This document shows positions 16,489 through 25,017 of a stretch of DNA of 32,402 bases, in pieces. The translations under genes were made by a program, and so were the position numbers. This DNA is from an uncultured bacterium (GTDB taxonomy: Bacteria; Bacteroidota; Bacteroidia; Chitinophagales; CAIOSU01), in assembly GCA_903861055.1 (NCBI GenBank), contig CAIOSU010000476.1:1-32402 (forward strand), in the 5' to 3' direction. The notes beneath the pieces were generated by a model. It made no database searches. It was not told where the DNA came from and was given only the letters and a program-made list of their open reading frames with translations. Numbering within the stretch: the stretch's first letter is position 1; each line of letters begins with the position of its first letter.

Positions 16489-18981
16489 TTATTGAATTTC
16501 GTAAACCGGAAGATTCTCGGAAGTGGTTTCTGCTAGGTCTGTTGCGTCCTTCACAACTTTAAACTCCGTTGCTAATGGCTCGTAAGGCAAAAATTCACCA
16601 TTCCTGAAAACCAAAATTTCTTTGGTATCTGGGTTTTCAACGGCCAACATCACCCAGTTTTTATCAAACCACTCATAAGTGGCGGGGTTGGTTTTAATGG
16701 TGTTCAATACCACTTCGGGGTAGTGCTCTACTATTACCATCAAGCGCAAGGGGTCGTGTACTTCAATCATTTGTAAAGGTAAGCCCGTTCGCAAATCGCC
16801 ATCAAAGCCGTTTGCCACACCAAGAAGGCCCATTACGTTGTGCGGTAGTTTACTTCCCGCACCCAGTTTTTCATTATCGACCCTAGAGAAATAATACTCC
16901 AAATTGATACCTCCACAAACAGGTGCAGCTGCATTGAGTATGCCGAGCAAAAACTTACCGTCAGGGTCTACCCTGTAATCATACGAATTCAAAAAAGCGC
17001 GCCTATCTAAAAACAATTGGCCATTAAGACTCCTGCGGCCAATAATACACAAGGTATTGGTTGCGTGGTTTAGCTCGGGCCGCGGCTCAAACAACGATAC
17101 CGAGCGCAATTTTACCGCTTCGTGCACCTTTTTGGCGCTCAATTCGGTATTAATGCTCATAAACCTACGCGAGCGTTCTTTGGCATTTAAGTCAAGTGCT
17201 TGCTCAAAAACACCTAAGTTTAGTGCATGCAGTTTGGCGTTGGCCGGCGATAGGGTTTGCTCATCATAAAACATTACCTCGTCTCGGGTAGTGTCGTGCA
17301 GAGCGCCTACAAACTCTGTTTCGGTGGGTATAGCTATGCCCCTGGTTACCAAATTTTGCCTAACCATAGAGTGGTTGGCCATAAAGCTAAAAGCTCGTGC
17401 ATTTACCGAGCCTGGCCTGCCAGAGCATGCGCCGCAATCGTACCCGGCATAGTGGGTGTTGTTAACGCTACTGGCACCATGGCCAAACATATATACTAGT
17501 GGAGCGAAGTTGGCTACCAGACCCGTGCTTTTAAGTACCGCTTCTACTCGGTTGGTCATTTCATCAACGGTATAGCCCACTTGTAGCCCATCTTGCATAT
17601 GGCTGGGGCTCTTGTTCTCTATAGTTAGGCTCGAGAGCTTGTCCATGTGCCGAAACGAGTACGTAGTTGCTGGGCTAAGGCTTGGCTTAAATATATTTAC
17701 GCTCAGTTTTAGTGCCGACCAAAAACCCAATGTTTGCGATATAAGAGAGCTACGCAACAAACCATGCGTAGATTTGGAAAAGTGCACATCGCGTTCGGCT
17801 AAGCGCACCGTGCTTACTTCCTTAATAAGATGCTTCGGTTTTACTGGAGCAGGGCATATTTTAGTATGAAACTTGCCATTCTCCGGTTGATAATAGGTGT
17901 CGATGCCAAAAAACCCTGGGGTACCATAAGTAGTGCAGTTATGGTCAATTTGTTCAATATAACGCCTAATGGAACACTCCCTATCATCAATACAAAAGAA
18001 CGCTTGAAATGAAGGTGTGCTGGTTTTGGCATGGCTCTGGTTGCGGTGTTTAATGCCTCCCAGCACTTCGTCATAATAACTCCACTCGTAGGCTGCTTGC
18101 CAAAGGTTCAGCACTTCGTCAAGTTCGGTTAGTGGGCCAGGGTTAAGTACGTCAATTGCGGGCTCTTGCACTACGGTGGCCAGTGGCTGCCACTTTTTGC
18201 CCAAGGTTTGGTCAAGGTTGTCAATCTCAAGCAGCAACTCCAGATGAATTACGTCGGTCAAGGTTATGTTCTTATGTTCAAGCAAAAACTGAGGGTGATC
18301 TTCAACTACACTTACCATACCCGACCAGCCTGGGTGTGCGAATTGTTGATCGATAAGATATTGCTCAAAGTAACTTTCATCGCCTACCAACATTTGCAGT
18401 AGCGCATATATGTTTACACTGTCGTCGAACAAAAGGTTTTTGGCGCGCTTGGTTTTAAAGAAACTGAAGTAAGTGTTCTTTTCTATAGTCCTCAGCGCCG
18501 ATAGCAATCCTCCGTTTTCGACCGGAAAGGTAACCACGGCAATGCCCTGGTCGAGGTAGCTGTTGAGTATACGAAACAGGTTGGTATGCACAATGGTATC
18601 CAAATCGATATGATAATGGCTCTTCCAGTATTTACGCAACCGGCCTGTTAGTTTGCTTATGCTTGCATCATATTCTTGCTCGGTACACTTTTGTATCCAT
18701 TGGACTGCTGCCTGAGTGCCCTTTTCGGAGGTAATTACTCGCTCCAGCAAGGGCTTGCTTATTTTTTGCTCTTGGTATAGCGCCCTGTATTCGGCTAGGT
18801 TAAGTGAGGTTTTGAAACCAAAAATCTTGGAAGCCTTTCTAATGGCCTGCTCAAATGGTTCGTGCTGAAAAGCATGCAAGGTATTGTGGTGTATAAAATC
18901 TTTAAGCGGAGCCTGCTCAGGCAGGTAATGTCTCAATTTGTGGATTGTAACGTCCTCATCGAAACGAAATGAAGTTTTCAT
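16489..18981 (-). CDS. dabA: DabA (DUF2309/YbcC), carbonic-anhydrase-like subunit of the DAB transporter
   Basis: 830 residues, full length for DUF2309. The N-terminal FIHHNTLHAFQ motif is typical. The beta-carbonic-anhydrase-like zinc site is complete: Cys330 and Asp332 in FFCIDDRE, His501 in YMFGHGASS, and Cys516 in YDCGACSGRPG. These align in order and spacing with the Cys351, Asp353, His524, Cys539 set known from Halothiobacillus DabA. DabA is a cytoplasmic, peripheral membrane protein that with DabB hydrates CO2 to bicarbonate using membrane energy. It is first in a two-gene unit. No carboxysome, RuBisCO or separate carbonic anhydrase gene is in the window, so the likely purpose is bicarbonate supply to carboxylases under low CO2 (inference). 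Confidence 0.95.
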   Translation of the reverse strand: MKTSFRFDEDVTIHKLRHYLPEQAPLKDFIHHNTLHAFQHEPFEQAIRKASKIFGFKTSLNLAEYRALYQEQKISKPLLERVITSEKGTQAAVQWIQKCTEQEYDASISKLTGRLRKYWKSHYHIDLDTIVHTNLFRILNSYLDQGIAVVTFPVENGGLLSALRTIEKNTYFSFFKTKRAKNLLFDDSVNIYALLQMLVGDESYFEQYLIDQQFAHPGWSGMVSVVEDHPQFLLEHKNITLTDVIHLELLLEIDNLDQTLGKKWQPLATVVQEPAIDVLNPGPLTELDEVLNLWQAAYEWSYYDEVLGGIKHRNQSHAKTSTPSFQAFFCIDDRECSIRRYIEQIDHNCTTYGTPGFFGIDTYYQPENGKFHTKICPAPVKPKHLIKEVSTVRLAERDVHFSKSTHGLLRSSLISQTLGFWSALKLSVNIFKPSLSPATTYSFRHMDKLSSLTIENKSPSHMQDGLQVGYTVDEMTNRVEAVLKSTGLVANFAPLVYMFGHGASSVNNTHYAGYDCGACSGRPGSVNARAFSFMANHSMVRQNLVTRGIAIPTETEFVGALHDTTRDEVMFYDEQTLSPANAKLHALNLGVFEQALDLNAKERSRRFMSINTELSAKKVHEAVKLRSVSLFEPRPELNHATNTLCIIGRRSLNGQLFLDRRAFLNSYDYRVDPDGKFLLGILNAAAPVCGGINLEYYFSRVDNEKLGAGSKLPHNVMGLLGVANGFDGDLRTGLPLQMIEVHDPLRLMVIVEHYPEVVLNTIKTNPATYEWFDKNWVMLAVENPDTKEILVFRNGEFLPYEPLATEFKVVKDATDLAETTSENLPVYEIQ

Positions 18982-19084
18982 AAACTGTTGTTGGAATGGT
19001 TAAGCAACCGTCAAAATGGATAAATAGCCTTTTGAACGCGATGGGCAGTAAAATGCGGGAAATGCAGCAATTGCTACACGGTGC

Positions 19085-19426
19085 TTAACAAATGTCTAAT
19101 TTCAGATTGCAATACAACAGATAGCGGGGCGTGTGCTCTAATACCTGCTTTTGAACTCGATTTAATTTGCTGCTGCAATACTTAACAGCAAGGCCATCGC
19201 CCCACTTTTGAGTTGTGGTACTTACATAATCATCATCGCATTCGAACAGCGGAGTAAAATGTATGTCTATTTTGTTGGCAACATCCCGTTGGACATTGGT
19301 TTCTAATAAAGTATGCTTTTGCTTGTTTTCAACAAATACGGGAGTTTCTTTCAAAAAGGAACCACATAAAAGTGTGGCTACACTTAATATTAGGGTAAAT
19401 AAGGCCGTTTTTCCCGAAACTTTCAT
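19085..19426 (-). CDS. Small secreted hypothetical protein
   Basis: I do not recognise this protein. From the ATG at 19426 it has 113 residues; the ORF-track start at 19441 is a TTG. The N-terminus (MKVSGKTALFTLILSVATLLCGSF) looks like a signal peptide, and its Cys is preceded by Leu, which makes a lipobox poor. The mature part is polar with several Cys residues (ECDDDY, KYCSS, LYCNLKLDIC), compatible with disulfides in the periplasm or outside. It lies 103 nt upstream of dabA on the same strand; neither a terminator nor a clear promoter is visible between them, so a link with the DAB pair is possible but unproven. Confidence 0.55.
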   Translation of the reverse strand: MKVSGKTALFTLILSVATLLCGSFLKETPVFVENKQKHTLLETNVQRDVANKIDIHFTPLFECDDDYVSTTTQKWGDGLAVKYCSSKLNRVQKQVLEHTPRYLLYCNLKLDIC

Positions 19427-19519
19427 AGAAATGTTATGCAAAGCTAGTTACAATAGATGAGTAACACAATTATATTGCACGCTGAGCCACAACAATTTAA
19501 TTAAATAATGTTAATGGCA

Positions 19520-20173
19520 TTAATCTTGAGCCATGGTGGGTTTGCTAGCAATCTGGTGATTTATAATCGGTTGGAAGGCTATAGTGTCAAACAAGTAGGT
19601 GTATTTTAGCAAATCGGCAGTAGGCAAATTAAGGGTAATAGGAAAAATATCCGTTCCGTAAATGTCCATGTACAAATGCTGTAACAGCTCGCTACAATAA
19701 AACGAAGAAGGGTCGGAAGCATCAAAACCCAAATCGAAGGGAATATCCTGTTTCAGGTAGTAGTGCATTCTATCCGCCAACTGGGGCATGCGCGCCTGTT
19801 GGGTTTTATACCGCACCACTATAACCGAGTTTGGGCGGCTTTCGGCCACAAACTGATCAAGGCTTTGGGCTAAAATCCCGTCTAAACCACGCTCCTTATC
19901 TTGCATGGCATGCACTATCCATAGCTTGCCATTTTCTTCGAGCACCACCCCGCAGTGTGTCACGTCAAAAGGTTCTTTAAGCATATTGGCAATACCATCG
20001 CTCACTAGGCCATCACCTCGGCGCAATATAATATCGCCAGTATGCAAAAGGCGCTTCTCATCCCCGGTAAGGGTATAAGAAACGCCTTGCTTATTACGTT
20101 CGTTTTTGGGTTGCAAATAATAACCTCCCGCCAACAACAATACAATTAAAAATATGGGCCAAGCCTTTTTCAT
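19520..20173 (-). CDS. Permuted NlpC/P60-type (YiiX-like) cysteine hydrolase
   Basis: 217 residues. An N-terminal hydrophobic segment (AWPIFLIVLLLAGGYYL) serves as signal or anchor. The circularly permuted papain-like order is visible: LLHTGDIILRRGDGLVSDGI, the catalytic His73 in DVTHCGVVLE, and the catalytic Cys160 in PSSFYCSELLQ. YiiX/YebB-type proteins carry this arrangement and are thought to cleave peptide or acyl bonds in the envelope, but the substrate is not known for this branch. It follows the lipoprotein gene by 44 nt on the same strand and may share its transcript. Confidence 0.82.
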   Translation of the reverse strand: MKKAWPIFLIVLLLAGGYYLQPKNERNKQGVSYTLTGDEKRLLHTGDIILRRGDGLVSDGIANMLKEPFDVTHCGVVLEENGKLWIVHAMQDKERGLDGILAQSLDQFVAESRPNSVIVVRYKTQQARMPQLADRMHYYLKQDIPFDLGFDASDPSSFYCSELLQHLYMDIYGTDIFPITLNLPTADLLKYTYLFDTIAFQPIINHQIASKPTMAQD

Positions 20174-20217
20174 GTCAACAATACTAGCATACGGTTGTAG
20201 GCAGGGCCAACGGGCTA

Positions 20218-20715
20218 TTACATACCTTCGGTAGTAGCAGCCGAATCGATATCTTCCAATTTGAAAGAATCTTCTTCCAAAGCCGGTGCTTCGTCCATTG
20301 AAGGCTCTTCACCCATTCCGTCCATCGCGCCTTCGCCACCCATAAGGGTTTCTTTGCTCATGTCGGCTTTCCATTCGCCGTTTACTTTTACCATAGCCAA
20401 TTCAGACGACTCACCTTTCTCGTCGCAGCAGTATGTACAAGTACCTTTTTCGCCTTCAAGTTTGCAAGCAGTAACTTTTTTAGCTTCAGGCTTGGCCGAA
20501 TCTTCAGCAGCTGGCATTTGATCAGCAAAACCTTTCAAAAGATCCAACATTTTGTGGGTTTCTTCAGAGCTGAAAGTTTTAGCTTTCTCAAAATCTTTGT
20601 TGTCAAGTGCAGTCAAAAACTCTTCTGCAGTAGATTTTGCTTTGTCTTCTTCGCTACAGCCTACTGTTGCGAACACCAATGCTACTAGGCAAAGGAAAAG
20701 TGCGTTTTTTGTCAT
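20218..20715 (-). CDS. DUF4878-like lipoprotein
   Basis: 165 residues with a lipoprotein-type signal (MTKNALFLCLVALVFATVGC, Cys20). Residues about 25-125 have the NTF2/lumazine-binding-like pattern of DUF4878: KAKSTAEEFLTALDNKDFEKAKTFSSEET, a CKLEGEKGTCTYCCDEKGE strand pair and LAMVKVNGEWKADMSK. The last 35 residues or so are a low-complexity acidic, Met/Glu-rich tail. Function is unknown. The promoter element at 20746-20753 supports this as the first gene of a leftward unit with the NlpC/P60-like gene. Confidence 0.75.
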   Translation of the reverse strand: MTKNALFLCLVALVFATVGCSEEDKAKSTAEEFLTALDNKDFEKAKTFSSEETHKMLDLLKGFADQMPAAEDSAKPEAKKVTACKLEGEKGTCTYCCDEKGESSELAMVKVNGEWKADMSKETLMGGEGAMDGMGEEPSMDEAPALEEDSFKLEDIDSAATTEGM

Positions 20716-20745
20716 GATGGGAGTTCGTTAAATGGTTTAGTGATA

Positions 20746-20753
20746 CAAAGGTA
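20746..20753 (-). promoter_or_regulatory. Probable promoter of the DUF4878 lipoprotein gene
   Basis: The minus strand has TACCTTTG, a full TAnnTTTG match, 30 nt upstream of the ATG. A TTTG at 20776-20779 lies 22 nt further upstream as a -33 candidate. Confidence 0.6.
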
Positions 20754-20913
20754 CATTTTTTATTATCAAAACGAGCAAAACACAATATTGCAATAATTAA
20801 TAATTCAGACACTCAAATGCAATGGTTCGTTTTAAATTTTCAACAAACCTGATTTTTAAGAATTATTGCTAACTTACAGCTAATATTATTTTTACCTGTA
20901 GAAAAGTATAGCC

Positions 20914-21336
20914 ATGAAAACCATTGATAACGAGATAATGATATTGTACGATTCTGCATCGCACGTAGGCTCGAAAACATTGGCCTATGCCCATACTATA
21001 TCGCCCAACGTGAAAAGCTGGGACCATAGCCTGCTGCCCCTTACTGGTGCTATGTGGCAACAATTGCTCGGCATGTTGCAGTTGCATCCCAAAGAATTGC
21101 TAGACAAATCGCACCCTTATTATCAAACCCATATTCAGGGTCATTATTTTGATCAAGATGGCTGGCTGAATATGCTACGCCAAAACACTTTTCTGATTAA
21201 ATGGCCTATTTTGGTAAATGGCAATAAGGCCATAATGTGCACCACGCCCGAAAGCATATATCGCATATTGCAAGGTGCCGCGCAGCTTAAACAACCCAAC
21301 GGACCGAAAATGGGGGAACCTGGGCCTGGAGCCTAG
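20914..21336 (+). CDS. ArsC/Spx-fold thioredoxin-like protein without the catalytic cysteine
   Basis: 140 residues. The layout follows ArsC-type proteins: an N-terminal strand and loop (IMILYDSASHVGSKTLAYA), a middle LLGMLQLHPKELLDKSHPYY helix region, and a C-terminal LIKWPILVNGNKAIMCTTPESIYRIL that matches the family's ERPIV...P.....IL block. The active-site Cys is replaced (DSASHVGSK) and the conserved Arg before Pro becomes KW, so arsenate reductase activity is unlikely. Comparable Cys-less proteins occur in other Bacteroidota as far as I recall. The role is unknown. Its stop overlaps that of the convergent DUF2314 gene within CTAG. Confidence 0.72.
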   Translation: MKTIDNEIMILYDSASHVGSKTLAYAHTISPNVKSWDHSLLPLTGAMWQQLLGMLQLHPKELLDKSHPYYQTHIQGHYFDQDGWLNMLRQNTFLIKWPILVNGNKAIMCTTPESIYRILQGAAQLKQPNGPKMGEPGPGA

Positions 21337-21860
21337 TTGTTAATCTTATCTACAAAATTTGATAGGTCTTCTTCACCAGCGATTCCTTCTTTTTGCTTTG
21401 CTATCAACAACAAAGCTTGGGTAGTATAACCACCTCTAATTAACCCATCGGGCAGCTCTATCATCCAATCTAATACTTGACCCAACGGAAGCTCACGGTT
21501 AACTTCGTTCTCATTTTCTTTAAGGTACTTAGCCTCAATAACAATGCCCACATAGCCTGGGCCCATGCTGGTTACTTTGGCCCAGATATCTTCTTTAAAG
21601 CCACTTGGTCCATCGTGGGTAAACTTAATAAAACTATTGGTTGGGTATTGAGGGTATAGGGAGGTAAATGTATCGAGCGTAGCCGTGGCCTTAGCTTTGG
21701 CTTTGGCCCATAGCTCGTTGTTAGGGTCAACAAATTGAAGGTGGGCTGTGTCTTTTTTGTACTTTAGGGTAGCGGCATACCAAGCAAAGCCGCCAATTAG
21801 CGAAACAAAAAACGTAAGGAGCAGCAATACTCGAAATGGGGCAGAAGCAAACAAATTCAT
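21333..21860 (-). CDS. DUF2314 (YegJ-like) membrane-anchored protein
   Basis: 175 residues. The N-terminus (FRVLLLLTFFVSLIGGFAWYAA) is a signal or anchor. Residues about 65-165 match the DUF2314 pattern: a NSFIKFTHDGPSGFKEDIWAKVTSM block, then GYVGIVIEAKY, and the closing VLDWMIELPDGLIRGGYTTQALL. The molecular function of the family is not known. Its stop codon shares CTAG (21333-21336) with the stop of the convergent ArsC-fold gene, so the two genes overlap by 4 nt with no room for a terminator. Confidence 0.72.
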   Translation of the reverse strand: MNLFASAPFRVLLLLTFFVSLIGGFAWYAATLKYKKDTAHLQFVDPNNELWAKAKAKATATLDTFTSLYPQYPTNSFIKFTHDGPSGFKEDIWAKVTSMGPGYVGIVIEAKYLKENENEVNRELPLGQVLDWMIELPDGLIRGGYTTQALLLIAKQKEGIAGEEDLSNFVDKINN

Positions 21861-21918
21861 ACTGTAAACTTAAGTGTTTATTTGTTTCTAAGCGCGCGTT
21901 AATAACTAAAACGTTCCC

Positions 21919-22656
21919 TCAAAAATCGCACTCAGCACCATGCTTCTTGAGCCAGCGCTCTTGGTCCATATAGTTGGGCAGGCAGCGTTCAACTTCGTTC
22001 CAGAAGGCTGCGCTGTGGTTGGGGTGCACTAAGTGCGCCAGTTCATGAACCATTACATAATCTATCACTTCTTCGGGCGCAAACAATAGTCGGGTAGAGA
22101 TATTAATATTGCCTTGGCGAGAGCAACTGCCCCAAAGCGAATTGGTATACTTCAGTTTAAAGTCATTTACCGTTTTGCCAAAATACAATTTATTGAGGTA
22201 CAGCAGCTTGTGATGCATTGTGGTATAGTACTTCTTGGCCACCACGCGGCTTATCAGTTGGGGGATGGCTCTTTCGCGCTCTTCGTTGGTGCTTTCTTGA
22301 GGTTGCCTTATTAGCACTACCTTATTATGTAGCCTTGCCGTAAACGATGCCAAGGGCACCACCTCAAGGTTCAGCGTATACACTTCGCCCATGAGCATAA
22401 ACGTGTAGCCATCTTTATACTTCTTGGCCTTGTCCTGCTTCAGCAATTGGGGCTTGCTGCTATAGGTTTTGTAGGCCCAGTCTTTAAACGAAGCAATTTG
22501 CTGTTGGCGCTGGTCGGGCGTCAAAAAGAAGGGCAGTCTTATGGTCACACCCTTTTTACCTATTGATACCCGGGCGTTAGTGCGCTTCTCGGTGTGTATA
22601 TAAACCGTTATATCTTGCTCACTAACCTTTAGTATTGCCGTGCTTGTCTTCAACAT
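21919..22656 (-). CDS. YgjP-like M48-type metallopeptidase domain protein
   Basis: 245 residues. The zinc motif HELAH (His204, Glu205, His208) followed by HPNHSAAFW with a third ligand at His214, and the preceding YTNSLWGSCSRQGNINIS block, are diagnostic of the YgjP/DUF45 group. The N-terminal half is a beta-rich region (DITVYIHTEKRTNARVSIGKKG). The only ATG upstream of the conserved part is at 22656, inside the end of the ykvA-like gene, giving a 35-nt overlap and probable translational coupling. The substrate is unknown. Confidence 0.88.
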   Translation of the reverse strand: MLKTSTAILKVSEQDITVYIHTEKRTNARVSIGKKGVTIRLPFFLTPDQRQQQIASFKDWAYKTYSSKPQLLKQDKAKKYKDGYTFMLMGEVYTLNLEVVPLASFTARLHNKVVLIRQPQESTNEERERAIPQLISRVVAKKYYTTMHHKLLYLNKLYFGKTVNDFKLKYTNSLWGSCSRQGNINISTRLLFAPEEVIDYVMVHELAHLVHPNHSAAFWNEVERCLPNYMDQERWLKKHGAECDF

Positions 22657-23059
22657 TCAGTATAATCGGCTGCTGGGTTTCCCATTTCTTAAATTTATCC
22701 AAATCATCGCGAATGGCATTTACCACCCACCCGATTATCACAAAATCATCCAACAAACCCAACGCGGGTATAAAGTCGGGTATAACATCAACAAAACTAA
22801 CAAAATAGATGATGCCCAAAACGGCTTTTACCAGTGTGGCCCAAGGAATGGATTTATATTTCCCATCGTAGTATGATATAACCAAACGACGGATATCGTC
22901 GGCGTTTTCACGCAGGCTGGTAAAGAAAACAAACACGCCCACAATGCGCCTTAACCGCTTGCCGGCCAAAGCCAATAAACGTTTCACCAATGCAGGCTTT
23001 TGGGCTACATCTTCGGCATACTTAAAATGGCTATTGATAAAGTCGTCTGATTTTGACAT
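22622..23059 (-). CDS. YkvA family (DUF1232) protein
   Basis: 145 residues. The DUF1232 core is clear at residues about 80-120: LVKAVLGIIYFVSFVDVIPDFIPALGLLDDFVIIGWVV, a membrane-associated hairpin rich in Asp and Pro. The function of the family is unknown. The downstream peptidase gene overlaps it by 35 nt. It is divergent from mscL with 112 nt between start codons. Confidence 0.85.
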   Translation of the reverse strand: MSKSDDFINSHFKYAEDVAQKPALVKRLLALAGKRLRRIVGVFVFFTSLRENADDIRRLVISYYDGKYKSIPWATLVKAVLGIIYFVSFVDVIPDFIPALGLLDDFVIIGWVVNAIRDDLDKFKKWETQQPIILNVEDKHGNTKG

Positions 23060-23073
23060 CCTGTTTTATGTTG

Positions 23074-23098
23074 GTTACTACAAGTTACTACAAATATC
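23074..23098 (-). promoter_or_regulatory. Tandem decamer and weak promoter upstream of ykvA
   Basis: GTTACTACAA occurs twice in perfect tandem (23074-23083, 23084-23093). On the minus strand GATATTTG (23091-23098) is a 7/8 match to TAnnTTTG, 32 nt from the ATG. Confidence 0.35.
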
Positions 23099-23171
23099 TT
23101 GCCGCAACGTGCTTGCAATTATTACAATTTATGATTAGAATTGCTTCATCTCACAACTAAACCACGCAACT

Positions 23172-23597
23172 ATGGGCTTTGTAAAAGAATTTAAAGAATT
23201 TGCCATGAAGGGTAATGTACTTGATATGGCAGTAGGTATTATCATAGGAGGTGCCTTTGGTAAAATTGTCAGTTCTGCCGTTTCCGATATTTTAATGCCA
23301 CCACTTGGCTTGTTGTTAGGTAAGGTCGATTTCAAAGATTTGAAAGTAGAAATACAGCCCGAAATAAAAGATGCGGCAGGTGAAGTAACGCAAGCCTTAG
23401 TATCAATTAACTATGGTGCGTTTTTGCAAGTTACTATTGATTTTATCTTAATTGCCTTTGCCGTGTTTACGGTGATAAAACTGATGAACAACTTGAAAAA
23501 GAAAGAAGAGGCAAAAGTTGAAGCACCAGCGCCAGCGGCAGTGCCCGATGATGTGAAACTACTCACCGAAATACGCGATTTGCTGAAAAAGCAGTAA
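23172..23597 (+). CDS. mscL: Large-conductance mechanosensitive channel MscL
   Basis: 141 residues. N-terminal [45 protein letters not shown] is the invariant pore-helix region, the periplasmic loop spans about residues 55-85, and the second helix ([23 protein letters not shown]) and C-terminal bundle follow. An Ala/Pro-rich linker ([13 protein letters not shown]) joins the last helix. MscL opens under membrane tension as an osmotic safety valve. It is 9 nt upstream of the ceramidase-like gene, so the two are probably co-transcribed. Confidence 0.97.
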   Translation: MGFVKEFKEFAMKGNVLDMAVGIIIGGAFGKIVSSAVSDILMPPLGLLLGKVDFKDLKVEIQPEIKDAAGEVTQALVSINYGAFLQVTIDFILIAFAVFTVIKLMNNLKKKEEAKVEAPAPAAVPDDVKLLTEIRDLLKKQ

Positions 23598-23606
23598 TTT
23601 AATAAC

Positions 23607-24944
23607 ATGAGGAAAAAACTGACATGGGCAGCCTTGGCACTAGCAGGGCTGCTCATTGTTTTTGTGACTAGCACCATTACTACTGTAATAGATGAGCCAC
23701 TGGAGCAAACTGCATATTACCAAAGGACCATGCAGCGCCTTGATGATTTCACGCCAGCAACTAATGGCGATACGGTGCAGGTAGGCTGGGCCAAAGTAAA
23801 CCTAGCGCCCGCACACCCCACGCCCATAGCTATTGATGCCCACAGAGACGGCAACTTTGAGAAGGTATTGGATAGTGTATATGTGCGGGCCTTTGTGTTT
23901 GACAACGGCACCCAAAAAGCGGCCTATGTAACGCTGGACATGCTCATCTTCCCACCAACGGTAACCGGGGTATTGAACGATAGCTTGGCAGGCACTGGCT
24001 ACTCATTAAATAATACTTTTCTTACTGCTACGCATACCCATAGCAGCTTTGGTGCCTGGGCGCCTGGCATTATTGGCGAAACCTTTGCTGGCAAATACGA
24101 CCCTGCCATTGTGGCACACATTGCCCATTGCGTGGTATTGGCCATCCGAAAGGCTAGTATGGATATGGATAAAGCCCAAATCGGTTTTAATAAAATGGAC
24201 TGCCGGGAACTGGTATATAACCGGTTGCTAAACGATAGCACCAATACCGACCCATGGTTAAGGTATATACGCATTACCCGAGACGATGGCAAAAACGCCA
24301 TTATTGCCAACTTTGCGGCCCACGCTACATACCTGCACGATAGTATTATGAAACTGCACCGCGACTACCCTGGCCATCTGGTTGATTACTTAGAGCGTAT
24401 GGCCTCTATTGATTTTGCCGCATTTGGTGCCGGTGCCATGGGCAGTATGGGCCCCGTATACCAAGAAAAAGGCCCCTGGTTGGGTATTGAGCAAATGGCT
24501 GCTGACTTGTATTACAAAGTGATGCAAAGCTGGAACAATACCCCCATAAACTACCTTACGCAACTAAACACCTTGCACCTGCCTGTTGATTTGGGAGAAC
24601 AACAGATGCGGCTAAACAACTCATTGCGCTTGAGGCCTTGGGTGGTAAAAAGGGTGTTTGGCGAAACACCCCATTTTATGAAGGGGCTAAGGTTAGGAAA
24701 CACCCTATTGATTGGCACACCCTGCGATTTTTCGGGCGAGCTGGTGGCGGAATTGGACAGCTTTGCCAGTGCCAATGGCTTGAATTTAATGGTACATAGC
24801 TTTAATGGCGACTTTGTAGGCTACATTACCCACGATGACCACTACCACCTAAATGCCTACGAAACCCGAACCATGAATTGGTTTGGCCCGCACAATGGTC
24901 GTTATTTCCAAGAAATCATTAAGAAAATGATTGACCACATCTGA
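23607..24944 (+). CDS. Neutral/alkaline ceramidase-like hydrolase (short form)
   Basis: 445 residues with an N-terminal signal or anchor (KLTWAALALAGLLIVFVTS). The neutral ceramidase N-terminal domain is recognisable from VGWAKVNLAPAHPTPIA, FLTATHTHSSFGAWAPG with likely zinc ligands His143 and His145, FAAHATYLH with His239, and HRDYPGHLVDYLE. A GAGAMGSMGPVY stretch sits where the family has its GxxGDxSP loop. Full ceramidases are about 650 residues, so the C-terminal Ig-like domain is absent. Bacteroidota make sphingolipids, so a ceramide or another amide-linked lipid is a plausible substrate, but other amidase roles are possible. It lies 9 nt after mscL. Confidence 0.75.
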   Translation: MRKKLTWAALALAGLLIVFVTSTITTVIDEPLEQTAYYQRTMQRLDDFTPATNGDTVQVGWAKVNLAPAHPTPIAIDAHRDGNFEKVLDSVYVRAFVFDNGTQKAAYVTLDMLIFPPTVTGVLNDSLAGTGYSLNNTFLTATHTHSSFGAWAPGIIGETFAGKYDPAIVAHIAHCVVLAIRKASMDMDKAQIGFNKMDCRELVYNRLLNDSTNTDPWLRYIRITRDDGKNAIIANFAAHATYLHDSIMKLHRDYPGHLVDYLERMASIDFAAFGAGAMGSMGPVYQEKGPWLGIEQMAADLYYKVMQSWNNTPINYLTQLNTLHLPVDLGEQQMRLNNSLRLRPWVVKRVFGETPHFMKGLRLGNTLLIGTPCDFSGELVAELDSFASANGLNLMVHSFNGDFVGYITHDDHYHLNAYETRTMNWFGPHNGRYFQEIIKKMIDHI

Positions 24945-24989
24945 TTTTTCGCATCTTTGGGCTTCATTTAATTTTCTACTTTGCTTTTG

Positions 24990-25017
24990 TCCATTGACTA
25001 TGGACTATCGACCATAT
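24990..25017. repeat. Short repeat element before the thioesterase gene
   Basis: CCATTGACTATGGACTATCGACCAT contains tandem GACTATGGACTAT-like words. A related word in opposite orientation (AGTCCACAGTCCATGGTCC, 25424-25442) follows the same gene. These resemble GTCCATAGTCC micro-repeats I recall from Bacteroidota spacers. Confidence 0.45.

Noticed and set aside
24931-25017. Upstream extension of the thioesterase ORF
   Set aside because: It starts at TTG inside the ceramidase-like gene and runs through repeat-like spacer; the hot-dog domain begins after the ATG at 25018.
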